Shown here piece after piece: positions 25,220 to 49,624 of a DNA stretch of 64,000 nt. Position 1 is the first letter of the stretch. Each line of letters starts with the position of its first letter. Source of the stretch: Beroe forskalii (lineage: Eukaryota > Ctenophora > Nuda > Beroida > Beroidae). The stretch lies in contig WFMF01000024.1 of the NCBI GenBank assembly GCA_011033025.1, forward strand, positions 620,001-684,000, read 5' to 3'. The notes beneath the pieces were generated by a model that saw only the letters and a list, made by a program, of their open reading frames with translations, did not search any database and had not been told where the DNA came from. A program made the translations under genes and the position numbers.

Positions 25220-27725
25220 CTTTCCAAGCATGAAGGAGTCAGTCACAGAGTGCACCCTGGGATGAAGGAGTACATCCCAGGATAGACATGAGTGTATCCC
25301 AGGATCGAGGAATCTCTTGCAGGAAAATAGAGTCTTCCCTAAGACCAAGGAAACTCTCTCAGCATCAAGGAAACTCTCCCAAGATCAAGGAGACTCTCCC
25401 AAGACCAAGGAGACTCTCCAATGATCAAGGAGTCTCTCTCAGGATCAAGGAGACTCTGTCAGGATCAAGGAGACTCTCTCAGGATTAAGGAGACTCTCTC
25501 AGGATCAAGGAGACTCTCTCAGGATCAAGGAGACTCTCTCAGGATGATAGAGTCTTCCCTAGGATCAGGGAGACTCTCTCAGGATCAAGGAGACTCTCCT
25601 AAGATGAAGGAAACTCTCTCAAGATCAGGGAGACTCTCTCAGGATCAAGTTGGCCCTCCCAGGATCAAGAAGTCTCTCTCAGGATCAAGGAGACTCCTTC
25701 TGGATCATAGAGACTCTGTCAGGATCAAGGAGACTCTGTCAGGATCAAGGAGACTCTCTCAGGATCAAGTTGGCCCTCCCAGGATCAAGAAGTCTCTCTC
25801 AGGATCAAGGAGACTCCTTCTGGATCATAGAGACTCTGTCAGGATCAAGGAGACTCTGTCAGGATCAAGGAGACTCTCTCAGGATCAAGGAGACTCTCTC
25901 AGGATGATAGAGTCTTCCATAGGATCAGGGAGTCTCTCTCAGGATCAAGGAGACTCTGGATCATAGAGACTCTGTCTGGATCAAGGAGACTCTCTCAGGC
26001 CAGGATCATTGAGTCTTCTCTAGGAGATCAGAGAGACTCTCTCAGGATCATTGAGTCTTCCCTAGGATCAGGGAGAATCTCTCAGGATCAAGGAGACTCT
26101 CTCAGGATCAGGGAGACTATCCCAAGATCAGGGAGGCTCTCCAAAGGTCAAGGGGACTCTCTCAGGATCTTTGAGTCTTCTCTAGGAGTAGGATCAGGGA
26201 GACTCTCTCAGGATCAAGGAGACTCTCTCAGGATCAAGGAGACTCTCTCAGGATCAGGGAGACTCTCCCAAGGTCAAGGGGACTCTCTCAGGATCTTTGA
26301 GTCTTCTCTAGGAGTAGGATCAGGGAGACTCTCTCAGGCCAGGATCATTGAGTCTTCTCTAGGAGATCAGGGAGACTCTCTCAGGATCATTGAGTCTTCC
26401 CTAAGATCAAGGAGACTCTCTCAGGATCATAGAGTCTTCCCAAGGATCAGGGAGACTCTCTCAGGATCAAGGAGACTCTCCCAAGGTGAAGGAAACTCTC
26501 TCAGGATCAAAGAGACTCTCAAGATCAAGGAGACTCTCTCAGGATCAGGGAGACTATCCCAAGGTCAAGGGGACTCTCTCAGGATCTTTGAGTCTTCTCT
26601 AGGAGTAGGATCAGGGAGACTCTCTCAGGATCAAGAAGTCTCTCTCAGGATCAAGGAGACTCCTTCTGGATCATAGAGTCTTCCCAAGGATCAGGGAGAC
26701 TCTCTCAGGATCAAGGAGACTCTCCCAAGGTGAAGGAGACTCTCAGGATCAACGAGAATCTAAGGATCAAGGAGTCTCTCTCAGGAGCAAGGAGACTCTC
26801 TCAGGATCAAAAAGACTCCCTCAGGATCAAAGAGACTCTCAGGATCAAAGAGACTCTCTCAGGATCAAGGAGACTCTCTCAGGATCAAGGAGACTCTCTC
26901 AGAATCATTGAGTCTTCCCTAAGATTAGGGAGACTCTCAGGATCAGAGTCTTCCCAAGGATCAGGGAGACTCTCCCAAGGTGAAGGAGACTCTCAGGATC
27001 AAGGAGACTCTCTCAGGATCAAGGAGACTCTCTCAGGATCAGGGAGACTATCCCAAGATCAGGGAGACTCTCCCAATAACAAGGGGACTCTCTCAGGATC
27101 AAGGAAGCAAGGAGACCCTCTCAGAATCAAGGACATGTTTTGCAGGATCAAGGATCTTTTCCTAAGATCTTGTCCTAGGATCAAGGAATGTACCCTGTGA
27201 TGAAGGAGAGCAGCCTGGATGAAGAGTCTGTCCCAAGATAGAGCCTTTACCAGGTTCAAGGATTCTTTTCCAGTATCAAGAAGTGCATCTCATAAATGAG
27301 TGTATCCCAATACCAAGGAGACTATCCAAGGCTAGGATCAAGGAGACTCTTCTAGGATGAAGAATACAATTCAGGAACAAGGAATCAGTCCTAGGGTGAA
27401 AGTCTTTCAGGTAAAGGAGTCTTTCAGATGAAGGAGCCTTTCCCAGGATCTAGGAGTCTTTCCTAGGATCAAGGAGTCTTTCCCAGGATCATGGAGTCTT
27501 CCCCAGGATCAAGGAGTCTTTCCCAGGATCAAGGAGTCTTTCCCAGGACCAAAGAGTCTTTCCCAGGATCATGGAGTCTTTCCCAGGATCATAGAGTCTA
27601 TCCCAGGATCAAGGAGTCTTTCCCAGAATCAAGGAGCCTCCCCAGGATCATAGAGTCTATCCCAGGATCAAGGAAACTCTCCCATCATCAATAAAATGAG
27701 TGTATCCCAAGGACTATCCTCAGTC
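25220..27725. repeat. 2.5-kb array of a 20-bp minisatellite
   Basis: The consensus GATCAAGGAGACTCTCTCAG recurs over a hundred times with many variants (TCTTCCCTAG, TCTCCCAAG) and some longer higher-order duplications, for example 25640-25760 repeated at 25760-25880. Flanks degrade gradually into CCCAGGATCAAGGAG forms. Open frames up to 181 codons arise because 20 bp read through three frames gives a 20-residue protein repeat (ETLSGSRRLSQDQGDSLRIK) with no stops. No start context, splice sites or transcript evidence supports coding. Confidence 0.85.
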
Positions 27726-28039
27726 AAGGTATGTTGGTAAGTTAGAGCACAGCACAACAATTAAGAAATAACCTAACACATGCAGACAGCAGAATATTCT
27801 AACTGACCAAACTTGAATAATCTTTGGCAGATCAGCAAATAAACTTGAAAATTCACTGTGTATATACACCAATTTGCAATATTAATATTTGCAGAAAAAT
27901 GACAGGCTTTAAAATTAAAACAAAATCGCCAAAAATATAATGGCATAGTTACTATTTGAACCATAGAGAACATAAGAACTTTTTCTACATATTGTGAAAA
28001 TTTAAATATTTTGAAAATTTTTACAAATTTTTCGCTGCA

Positions 28040-28620
28040 TATTGCAATGATGGACCTGAGAGTGCGCGGCGCGGCGCTATTGCAATTTGAATCACGAATG
28101 TCGCGTCATTTTTTTCACTTGAACGGCGCGCGCGACCGCCGAATTTGCGCGCACCCAGTGCCGGGGGTGCCTATAGTGCCGCGCCTTCCTTTAACCAGGG
28201 GCGTCGCGCGTGCCGCGCCGTGCACTCCGTACCGGGCCGCGCACTTCGGACGCGCGTGCGTGTGCGCACGTCGCACACTGCACCTATGCGGGCTTATGAA
28301 TATGATTTATTGGGTTTTATTCCATTTTAACTCCTTTTTCACCACGCGGCTACCAAGCGTCGTCAAAAAGTTAAGGTTTTAAAAGGGTTCACCTAACCAG
28401 GTGCTATTATATCTAGCACCGAACGGCGCGCGCCGCGCGCCGGTGTGCAAAAGAGGGCTCTGGTTAGAGTAATGATTAGGGCAAGGAAAAACAAATTAAT
28501 TCGATATTTGCCTTGCGAAATGCCAGCATTAATTAAGCAAATCGATCGCGCTGTTGCCGTTGTTGATCCCTGTCTGAAATGCATTATTCAAGATGGCGGA
28601 TGATATGATGAATATTGAAT
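28040..28620. promoter_or_regulatory. CpG-rich region, candidate promoter of the TMEM205-like gene
   Basis: A dense GCGCGC/CGCGCC stretch in otherwise AT-rich DNA, upstream of a plus-strand gene. CAAGATGGCGG at 28590-28600 matches the YY1-type start-site element common at animal promoters. The gene's coding exon begins at an acceptor at 29197, so a non-coding first exon in this region is likely. Three related CCTAACCAGG motifs also occur at 28190-29040. Confidence 0.45.
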
Positions 28621-28971
28621 ATCTCCATTCTATTCAATTCACTGATTATTTATTATGCATATGTGGACCTTTATAAACTTTTAGGTCAGCTTCAGATAAT
28701 TAAATCATATGTATACTCAAAGTCGAAAAGTTCCTCCCAATAGAATATATTCATACAATTATTTTCACTCATTCTCCAAAAAGCTTTAAATATCAACCCA
28801 AATTATTACAACACTTCCTCATTTCCCAAAATTTACTTTGAAATATCTGCCATTCTGCTGAGTTTTACAAAAGAAACCCTTATTTAGTATCCAATTTCCA
28901 CCTAGGAATTGCAATGAACTGATATTATCAAATTAATGCTATAGAGATGAGAGAAACATCTATTTGAAGCT

Positions 28972-29052
28972 ATGTAGCTATTTCCCCTAACCAGGGGCAT
29001 CGTGAAAGGCTTGCCGTGTAACCAGGGTCCTGGTTAGGGCAATGTAGCTATT
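28972..29052. mobile_element. 59-bp micro-MITE with 11-bp target duplication
   Basis: The insert 28983-29041 has perfect 11-bp terminal inverted repeats, CCCTAACCAGG at 28985-28995 and CCTGGTTAGGG at 29029-29039. It is flanked by the identical direct repeat ATGTAGCTATT at 28972-28982 and 29042-29052. A related but longer unit (CACCTAACCAGG to CTCTGGTTAGAG) occupies about 28390-28475, and a half-unit lies at 28188. Confidence 0.75.
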
Positions 29053-29216
29053 AATTGAATGAAAGATAAATTTTACTTTTGCAGTTTTCACTTTCTATAT
29101 TTCTAAATAATGTGCTAAATTTCATTGCTAAAAGAGCACAAATCAATTCCTAAATTGTACCTATTTAGTAGTTTAATTCCCTTTCTCTGTCTTGCAGAAA
29201 AGTAAAGAAGCACCCT

Positions 29217-29849
29217 ATGGATTCTCTAACATCAACAGGTAGTACTGTGTTGTTATCATGTGCTACTACTGCATTGTTACCAGGAATATTTCCTTATGTG
29301 TCAGATGAAATCATTCGATTTGCTAATGTTATTGCAGTCAGCACATCATTTGGAACACACTTCTGGGTTGGATCTGTTGCTGGTTTAACTATGTTCCGTA
29401 ATTTAAAGAGACGTATATTTGGGAAACTTCAGTCAAAGCTTTTCCCAAAGTATGGAGCATTAAATACTGCATGCTCTTTAGTTGCTTTAACAACTTATTT
29501 GCACCTGAATGATATAAGTCCAACAGACTCTCTCTATTTGACCTGTGAAAAATGGGAGGGTACAATGCTGTTGTGTTGTGTATTTGGGAATGTTGCCAAT
29601 ACTTTATATTTTATACCTGCAACCACAAATCTGATGTTCAAAATTCATGCTCGTGAGATTGAGCTTGGACTAGAAGATACAGTTGGAGGCACAACCCAGC
29701 TCAAGAATAGTGATAAATCATCAGAGGAAGATAAGCAGCTGGTCAAGAAATTTAATATGAATCACGGAGTTTCTATGCTTATGTCACTTGTATCAATGGG
29801 GGCATGTGGAGCTTACATTTACTTCATATCAAAGAATCTTAAATTTTGA
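29217..29849 (+). CDS. TMEM205: TMEM205-family membrane protein
   Basis: The 210-residue frame lies in one exon whose acceptor (CTTGCAG, ending 29197) is 19 bases before the ATG. Family features in order are: a first membrane segment around residues 34-60 ending MFRNL, then FGKLQSKLFPKY (the vertebrate protein has FGLVQSKLFP at this place), a second segment near 80-97, a third near 113-140 with NTLYFIPATTNLMF, an HAREIE stretch, and a last segment near 184-205 before a short basic tail. The charged loop holding KSSEEDK matches the vertebrate loop before the final helix. Length is close to the human protein (189), with a longer N-terminus. Function is poorly known; the human protein is linked to secretory vesicles and platinum-drug resistance. 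The HERC gene starts 770 bp downstream on the same strand. Confidence 0.88.
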   Translation: MDSLTSTGSTVLLSCATTALLPGIFPYVSDEIIRFANVIAVSTSFGTHFWVGSVAGLTMFRNLKRRIFGKLQSKLFPKYGALNTACSLVALTTYLHLNDISPTDSLYLTCEKWEGTMLLCCVFGNVANTLYFIPATTNLMFKIHAREIELGLEDTVGGTTQLKNSDKSSEEDKQLVKKFNMNHGVSMLMSLVSMGACGAYIYFISKNLKF

Positions 29850-30617
29850 GGATTAAGAACTCTGCACAAAGATTAACCAAAGAATGTTTACTTCAGATAA
29901 CTCAATGCTTATCAAACAAAACTTTTCTCATTAAATAACTGTTATATTACATGTGATTAACGAAGAGAGCAATTCAATCTTAGTGATTTAGGACTGTCAA
30001 GAGTGGCCCTTTTAACAACCAACAGTGACCCATGATGAAATGGACTAAACTTGCATTGATCATCTTGACTGATGGTTTGTCTTGGAGAAATCCCTGCATG
30101 TACTTTGTTTGAACTTTAAATCTTAAGTAACTTTTTTCTATCCCTCTACCTGAAGTGCAGAGACTAGAGAGTCAGGCCATACAGTGACCCTCTAAACGTT
30201 TAAAGTACTGTTCTGTATATTTATCATCTAAGAGTAGGTTTATGTTTAAATTGGATTATTTCTCGTAATTGATTGATTTGATTTAGATAGTATTGAATTT
30301 GGAGTTGCTTTTCTGTTTGAATTCTGTGTGATAAAAGCGTGAATACAAGAACATTCACCTGTGAAAATCAATTCATTCAACAATCAACACTGATAGGTCC
30401 TTGATAATTTAGTATTCAATATTGTATTTAAATTTTAGGCATTGCATTTAAATTGTAGGTGAAAAATGAAGGTATGTACGTAAAAGTATCTAAATAACAT
30501 TTTATTTATATTTTTATCAAGCATATTGTACTTTATGTTTTATTGATATTTCATAAACTCGAAGAATCCTAAATAAACGACTTGCATTGCATTTAGGCAT
30601 ACTGCATAGCTTGGGAA
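29850..30617. other. 3' region of TMEM205-like gene and 5' flank of HERC gene
   Basis: AT-rich, no coding. An AATAAA lies at 30572-30577. A CATTTAG acceptor-like site ends at about 30595, 22 bases before the HERC ATG. Confidence 0.4.
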
Positions 30618-43952
<13,335 letters not shown>

Positions 43953-44388
43953 CGAACTCCTGTAGTTTTATCCTGGTATTAGTCCGACACTGCAACGTCT
44001 GGAACGCTGCAAGAAGGTGCTGAAATTTTCATATAACACTTCTTTTGGTGTCAGACGTTGTCTGACCCCTTAGAAATTAAAATGGGTCAGACAACTCCTG
44101 ACAGGTCTTTTGTACGAATTGGTATTAATCCAAGTCTTTTTTAACTACACCTTCATCATTTTCATGTGAAAACACATCTTCAAAAACATGCCGGATTAAT
44201 ACCAGATTTATTGTTCTTAAGATAATTGTTTTGTTCCAAGAATTGATTGATAATATTACATATTTACTATGCCAACATAATGTTGAGGGCATTCAGTTTG
44301 ATGTAAGGTTTTTAAAATTCTATTTGTTTCATTTTTGAAGTTTTATAATGAGCTTTTTCGGATACCGTAAACCTTATTATATTGAGTT
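43953..44388 (+). promoter_or_regulatory. HERC 3' UTR candidate with paired hairpins around ATTAAA
   Basis: GTCAGAC-GTT-GTCTGAC (44050-44066) overlaps an 11-bp stem TTGTCTGACCC (44058-44068) / GGGTCAGACAA (44084-44094). The loop of that stem contains ATTAAA at 44076-44081, a common variant polyadenylation signal. The same arrangement is present in the second HERC copy at 59269-59313, with both stems intact and changes confined to loops. RNA function is inference. Confidence 0.45.
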
Positions 44389-44491
44389 ATTGGCCTTTAT
44401 TTAGCTGGGCTTTTCAACCGACACTTTTTGCCCTTACTTACAGAATATTTTCTGTAAGTAAGGGCCGGTTGAACATTGAGCAAGGGCCAAT
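44389..44491. repeat. 103-bp hairpin element
   Basis: The core GCCCTTACTTACAGAA (44430-44445) pairs perfectly with 44450-44465 across a four-base loop. Outer TCAACC/GGTTGA and TTGGCC/GGCCAA extend the fold to the ends. It could be a MITE or a small-RNA-like hairpin. Confidence 0.55.
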
Positions 44492-46490
44492 TAAGTGTAG
44501 TAACATGTCTTCAGGTTGTTAGCTGTTTGGTTCTAATGATACTGATTAACTTTGCCTGACTAGCCCAGTAGGCTCGGAAGATATTTGATATTCATAAAAG
44601 TTTAAGGACGATCAATCATATTATGAATGCTCATATTATCTCTATTTTAAGCTCTTCTTGAAGCTTATAGGAACAACTTCAAGTCAAACAAAGCTCCAGT
44701 GCTCCACGGATTTAGAATGAGCTGGGTTAGTTACGCGTGTTTTGGTTGGTTTGCGCTGATTGATGATCTTGAAGACAAGCTGACGGGAATTGTAAACTTC
44801 CTCGGCAAATTCCAAATCCAAATCCATGAAGTTTATAGTATGGATAAGATATAATCGGAGATGGGCCACCATTATTTGAATTTAATTGGAAGATAGTAGG
44901 TGTCCCGTTTAAGTTCGTAAATTTGAAATACACTCTGCATCTACTGCAATAGAGATAAAACCCTAAATGGTTCTGTAGATTGGAGTAAATAGATGAACAT
45001 TTAGGCATATCTTGGCCTGATTTGGTTTTAAGAAGTTTGAATCCATATTTCTTCACGTTGACTGGAAGTGTGAAAAATACATGTTATTGAAACGTGCATT
45101 TGAGAGCATCACTTTGAAAGATTCAATGGTCGTCCAGGAAGCAACCTGGATACCACACCAAAATTTTACCTACCCTTGGTACTCTCCAGTGTATCAACGA
45201 AATATTCTGTGACCATGGAACTGCTCATGTCAGCGGAAACGACGGGAATCATCGATCAAAGAAGCTGAGGTGAAAAGTGTGCAAACCTCGTTTCAAATAA
45301 CCCAGCTCCCAAAACTTCAAAAAACATCAACCAAACATCATTTATTGAAGCTGAAAATTTCTACGATTGTTCGTCTGAGAATACTGATGTAAGCCCATGG
45401 GGCAAAATTTAAAATCTGATCGAAAGACAAGCAGAGGAAGGCCTAGTTCGCAGCCTGCAGTTAATTTACCATAAATGTTCATCATTTTTCTCTGAAATGA
45501 TGTGTGAAATTTGTCCATAAGTCAATTTTTAAGTATGAAAATGTAACCTTAAAATTTACGAACTTAAACGGGACATAGTATAGTAGAAACTTACTAGGTG
45601 CTCAATCCACGCAGAGAGAATTCTCGGCGAATTCTCTTATTAATTATTCAAGCTTTAATTGCGGGCGTTTATTTCTATCATTTAAAAGTTTAAAGTAATC
45701 TCGAACTTTTCGGATAATATTGTCTGCTATTAGGTACATTATTCCCTCCCTGGCCAGGGAGGTAACCCCCCGCGGAATAAAAAAAACTGGCCAGGGGTAT
45801 AAGTTAGACATTTCAGTGTCACAGGGTGTATAATATTAATATATAATAATAATAATAATAATAATAAGAGCTGATAATTCGGGACCCAATTTATAAAGCC
45901 GAGATCTCAAGAACGGGAAATGGTAGAGCCATGATCGAGGTCAGGTTTTGTTGATCTAAGATGGGAAAATGTTATAGGCTATAAGAGAAGTTCTGGTGAC
46001 GTCATTTTCACGTCATTATGACGTCATCAACTTAGCGAAATTTTATTGCTTTTTAGCGAAAATAGGCTAATTTCGAGCGCATTTTTCACCAAGAAGGAAA
46101 GGAGATAGCGGTCTGATTTTTCGGAACAATTTTTAGCAAATTTAAAGAGCTTTCAGAAAATCATACGGATTATTGGGCTATCTCGATTTTTCATCGAGAT
46201 ATACGCGATTTTCTAAGGTACGGTGAAAAAATCAATTTCAAAATTTTAGGAGAAAAACTTAAACGAGTGATATGTCACGAACTGCAGCATATCTTGAGAT
46301 GAGACCGGTCAAAGTATGTTGTACTAAGGCGGAATTGTCTTATAGGCTATATGGGAAGTTGGTTTGAGCTTATTTGTGTGCTGTGATGACGTCATCAAAA
46401 TCGCGTAAAACCACTAAAATAGCGTATTTTGTAATAGAACGTATATTTTATGCTACTTTTACATCTCCAACTCATAGAGTTTTCATCGGA
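44492..46490. other. non-coding stretch with diverged repeats
   Basis: Contains the perfect 18-bp palindrome CCTCCCTGGCCAGGGAGG at 45745-45762, an ATA/ATAAT microsatellite at 45838-45868, and a twofold ~360-bp motif at 45900-46450. The motif's landmarks are TTATAGGCTATA, GGAAGTT, TGACGTCAT and AATCGCG. Small frames at 44.68-45.06 kb have no support. Confidence 0.45.
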
Positions 46491-46495
46491 TTATG

Positions 46496-46722
46496 TGGGT
46501 CCGAATAACGGGGGTCCGAATAACGGGGTTCCGAATAACGGGGGTCCGAATATCGGGGGTCCGAATAACGGGGTCCGAATAACGGGGGTCCGAATAACAG
46601 GGGTCCGAATAATGGGGGTCCGAATAACGGGGGTCCGAATAATGGGGGTCCGAATAACGGGGTTCCAAATAACCGGGGTCCGAATAACGGGGGTCCAAAT
46701 AACGGGGTCCGAATAACGGGGA
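46496..46722. repeat. 15-bp minisatellite
   Basis: About fifteen units of GGGGGTCCGAATAAC with 14-bp and ATCGG/AATGG variants. Open frames on both strands (GPNNG, YSDPR repeats) come from the 15-bp period. Confidence 0.85.
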
Positions 46723-46739
46723 AATATACGATGGACTAG

Positions 46740-47230
46740 TGAAGCACGTGAGTTCACGCGGACGTTTTGTAGAAATTAGGGATTTGAAGAAATTGATATT
46801 TACGCAGGATTTTCGACTTGATTATGTTGAAATGAGTTTTAAATACGACTAATGCACATGAAATCAGATCTGGTTGCCATATTTATGCGTGATTACACAG
46901 ACGTTTTGTAGAAATTAGGGGATTTGAAATTGATATTTTACACGGGATTTTCGACTTGGTTACGTTGAAATGAGTTCAAATACGACTAATGCACGTGAAA
47001 TTAGATCTGAATTGCTATATTCCAGCACGTGAGTTCACGTGGACGATTTGTAGAAATTAAGAAATATATCAATTCTAGTAATTCCAAGTTAGAATAACGT
47101 AGTTTTGGACTTCGTCAGGGTGAGTTATGTGGGTTAGACTTGCGTGGGCTAGTAACGTGGGTTCGGACTACGTTAGGGCAAAGTTACGTGGGTCCAAACT
47201 GCCTTTGGGCAAGTAACATGGGTTCAAACT
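46740..47230. repeat. degenerate 145-bp and ~35-bp tandem repeats
   Basis: Two and a half units between 46740 and 47060 share TTTTGTAGAAATTAGGG, GATTTTCGACTTG, TTGAAATGAGTT and TACGACTAATGCAC. From 47100 to 47230 a shorter ACGTGGGTTCGGACTACGT-type unit repeats loosely. Confidence 0.65.
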
Positions 47231-47252
47231 ACATACATCTGTCAAGATATCG

Positions 47253-47393
47253 TCACCAAAACCGTTGGACGGTTGGTCAAGTAACCCCCCGCGGGTTTGG
47301 ATGTGACAACGGAACCTGAAAAGAGACAAAATGGGCTGATCACATCCAAACCAGCGGGGGGTTACTTGACCAACCGTCCAACGGTTTTGGTGA
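47253..47393. mobile_element. 141-bp MITE-like inverted repeat
   Basis: The arms begin TCACCAAAACCGTTGGACGG and continue GTTGGTCAAGTAACCCCCCGC. They match across about 55 bases with only one clear mismatch, and enclose a spacer of about 30 bases. High arm identity suggests a recent origin. AACCCCCCGCGG also occurs at 45764-45776, so related sequence is nearby. Confidence 0.65.
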
Positions 47394-47507
47394 TTTACAC
47401 CAATTAATACAGAAGTTAAATGTAATAGCATTGAATTTCAACATAATATACAAAGTTCGTTTATTTTGTCATGCTGAGGCCTGAAATTATTTACTGAGAG
47501 TCCAAAT

Positions 47508-48730
47508 TGCTAGCACTGCACATGCATTGCTGTCACTGCACACGCATAGCTATCACTGCACACGCATTGCTAGCACTGCACACGCATTGCTAGCACTACA
47601 CACGCATTATTAGCACTGTACGCGCATTGCTAGCACTGCACACGCATTGCTAGCACTGCACACGCATTGCTAGCACTGCACACGCATTGCTAGCACTGCA
47701 CACGCATTGCTAGCACTGTACACGCATTGCTAGCACTGCACACGCATTGCTAGCACTGCACACGCATTGCTAGCACTGCATTACTAGCGCTGTACGCATT
47801 GCTAATTACTGCACACGCATTGCTAGCACTGCACACGCATTGCTAGCACTGCACACGCATTGCTAGCACTGCACGCATTGCTAGCACTGCACACGCATTG
47901 CTAGCACTGCACACGCATTGCTAGCACTGCACACGCATTGCTAGTATTGCACACGCATTGTTAGCACTGCACACGCATTGCTAGCACTGCACACGCATTG
48001 CTAGCACTATACACGCATTGCTAGCACTGCACACGCATTGCTAGCACTGCACACGCATTGCTATCACTGCACACGCATTGCTATCACTGCACACGCATTG
48101 CTAGCACTGCACACGCATTGCTAGCACTGCACACGCATTGCTAGCACTGCACACGCATTGCTAGCACTGCACACGCATTGCTAACTGCACTGCACGCATT
48201 GCTAGCACTGCACACGCATTGCTAGCACTGCACACGCATTGCTAGCACTGCACACGCATTGCTAGCACTGCACACGCATTGCTAGCACTGCACACGCATT
48301 GCTAGCACTGCACACGCATTGCTAGCACTGCACACGCATTGCTATCACTGCACATGCATTGCTAGCACTGCACACGCATTGCTAGCACTGCACACGCATT
48401 ATTAGCACTATACACGCATTGCTAGCACTGCACACGCATTGCTAGCACTGCACACGCATTGCTAGCACTGCACACGCATTGCTAGCACTGCACACGCATT
48501 GCTAGCACTGTACACGCATTGCTAGCACTGCACACGCATTGCTAGCACTGTACACGCATTGCTAGCACTGCACACGCATTGCTAGCACTGCACACGCATT
48601 GCTAGCACTGCACACGCATTGCTAGCACTGCACACGCATTGCTAGCACTGCACACGCATTGCTAGCACTGTACACGCATTGCTAGCACTGCACATGCATT
48701 GCTAGCACTGCACATGCATTGTTAGTACTG
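47508..48730. repeat. 1.2-kb array of a 20-bp minisatellite
   Basis: About sixty units of GCTAGCACTGCACACGCATT, very homogeneous in the middle, with occasional TGTACACG, TATCACTG and short deleted units. Edges decay into GTTAGTACTGCA. High homogeneity suggests recent amplification. Confidence 0.92.
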
Positions 48731-49620
48731 CATCACTGTTAGTACTGTACACTGCACACTGGTAGTACTGCACACTGCACATATTGCGAACATCACAAAT
48801 GCACTATCAGGATCATTTTATCGTCTGGTGCACACGCACACATGCATCGAATACGCATTACACAATAAGTGAATAGTGATACAACAACTTTTGACAAATG
48901 AATTTATCTTTTGATAAATAAATTATCGCATATAATATTCACAAAAGTTCAATTGATCATAGCTGAACATAAAAGTGATTTTTCCATTTAATATTTGATC
49001 TAAACTACATTCTAATTACTAGTTCTACCAACATAAATTCAGGTGTTGCTAAATACGTCCTAATACGATTTGATAATATGAATAAGAATACTGTTATCGT
49101 GTCCCTATTGTCCATAGCATGGAGTTAAATTATAATTCGATAATTAGTAAACACCACAAATCATGTTTTCTTGAAGTTTGAGCGGCGAAGGACTCCACCA
49201 AAAGCACTTGTGACCTATCCCAATTCTTCATTTCACTAATCCGGGTACTGTTGAAGATATCCGTCGGTTAATCATGCGTCTTGTCTGCGTGTTGCAAACT
49301 TCTGTAGGGAAATGTGTACTTTTAATTTCTACAAATACGAAAATAATCCGGCGGTGAATGTTCCGTGCGATGTTGATCATGAACGACATATGAAAATGTC
49401 AGCGCGCGTTCCAAAGCAGAAGTACTTGAGCTCACTCATACAGTAGGACTTTCTCCATTTTTGCACGTATTCATATTCGGGAAATCGGGCATTTCGGCTT
49501 ATTGACATAGAATTCGAGTGAACAAGAAATGGCCTAATTCATCAACCAAATCTTGTAATCGGCTGAAACTTACCAGTTCTGCTCATCAGGCATAGATGAA
49601 CATTCCTCAGGAGTTTTAGG
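48731..49620. other. stretch without recognised features
   Basis: AT-rich sequence between two satellites; no exon, repeat family or RNA gene recognised. Confidence 0.4.
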
Positions 49621-49624
49621 CTCA

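Noticed and set aside
25288-27200. Frames of 66-181 codons (ETLSGSRRLSQDQ repeats) as a secreted or structural repeat protein
   Set aside because: They come from a 20-bp minisatellite with no start context, signal peptide or splice structure.
28011-28382. 123-codon frame rich in Arg/Ala
   Set aside because: It runs through the CpG-rich promoter-like region, where stops are rare by composition; no protein similarity.
47508-48730. CRISPR-like array
   Set aside because: Units are contiguous with no unique spacers and the context is eukaryotic.
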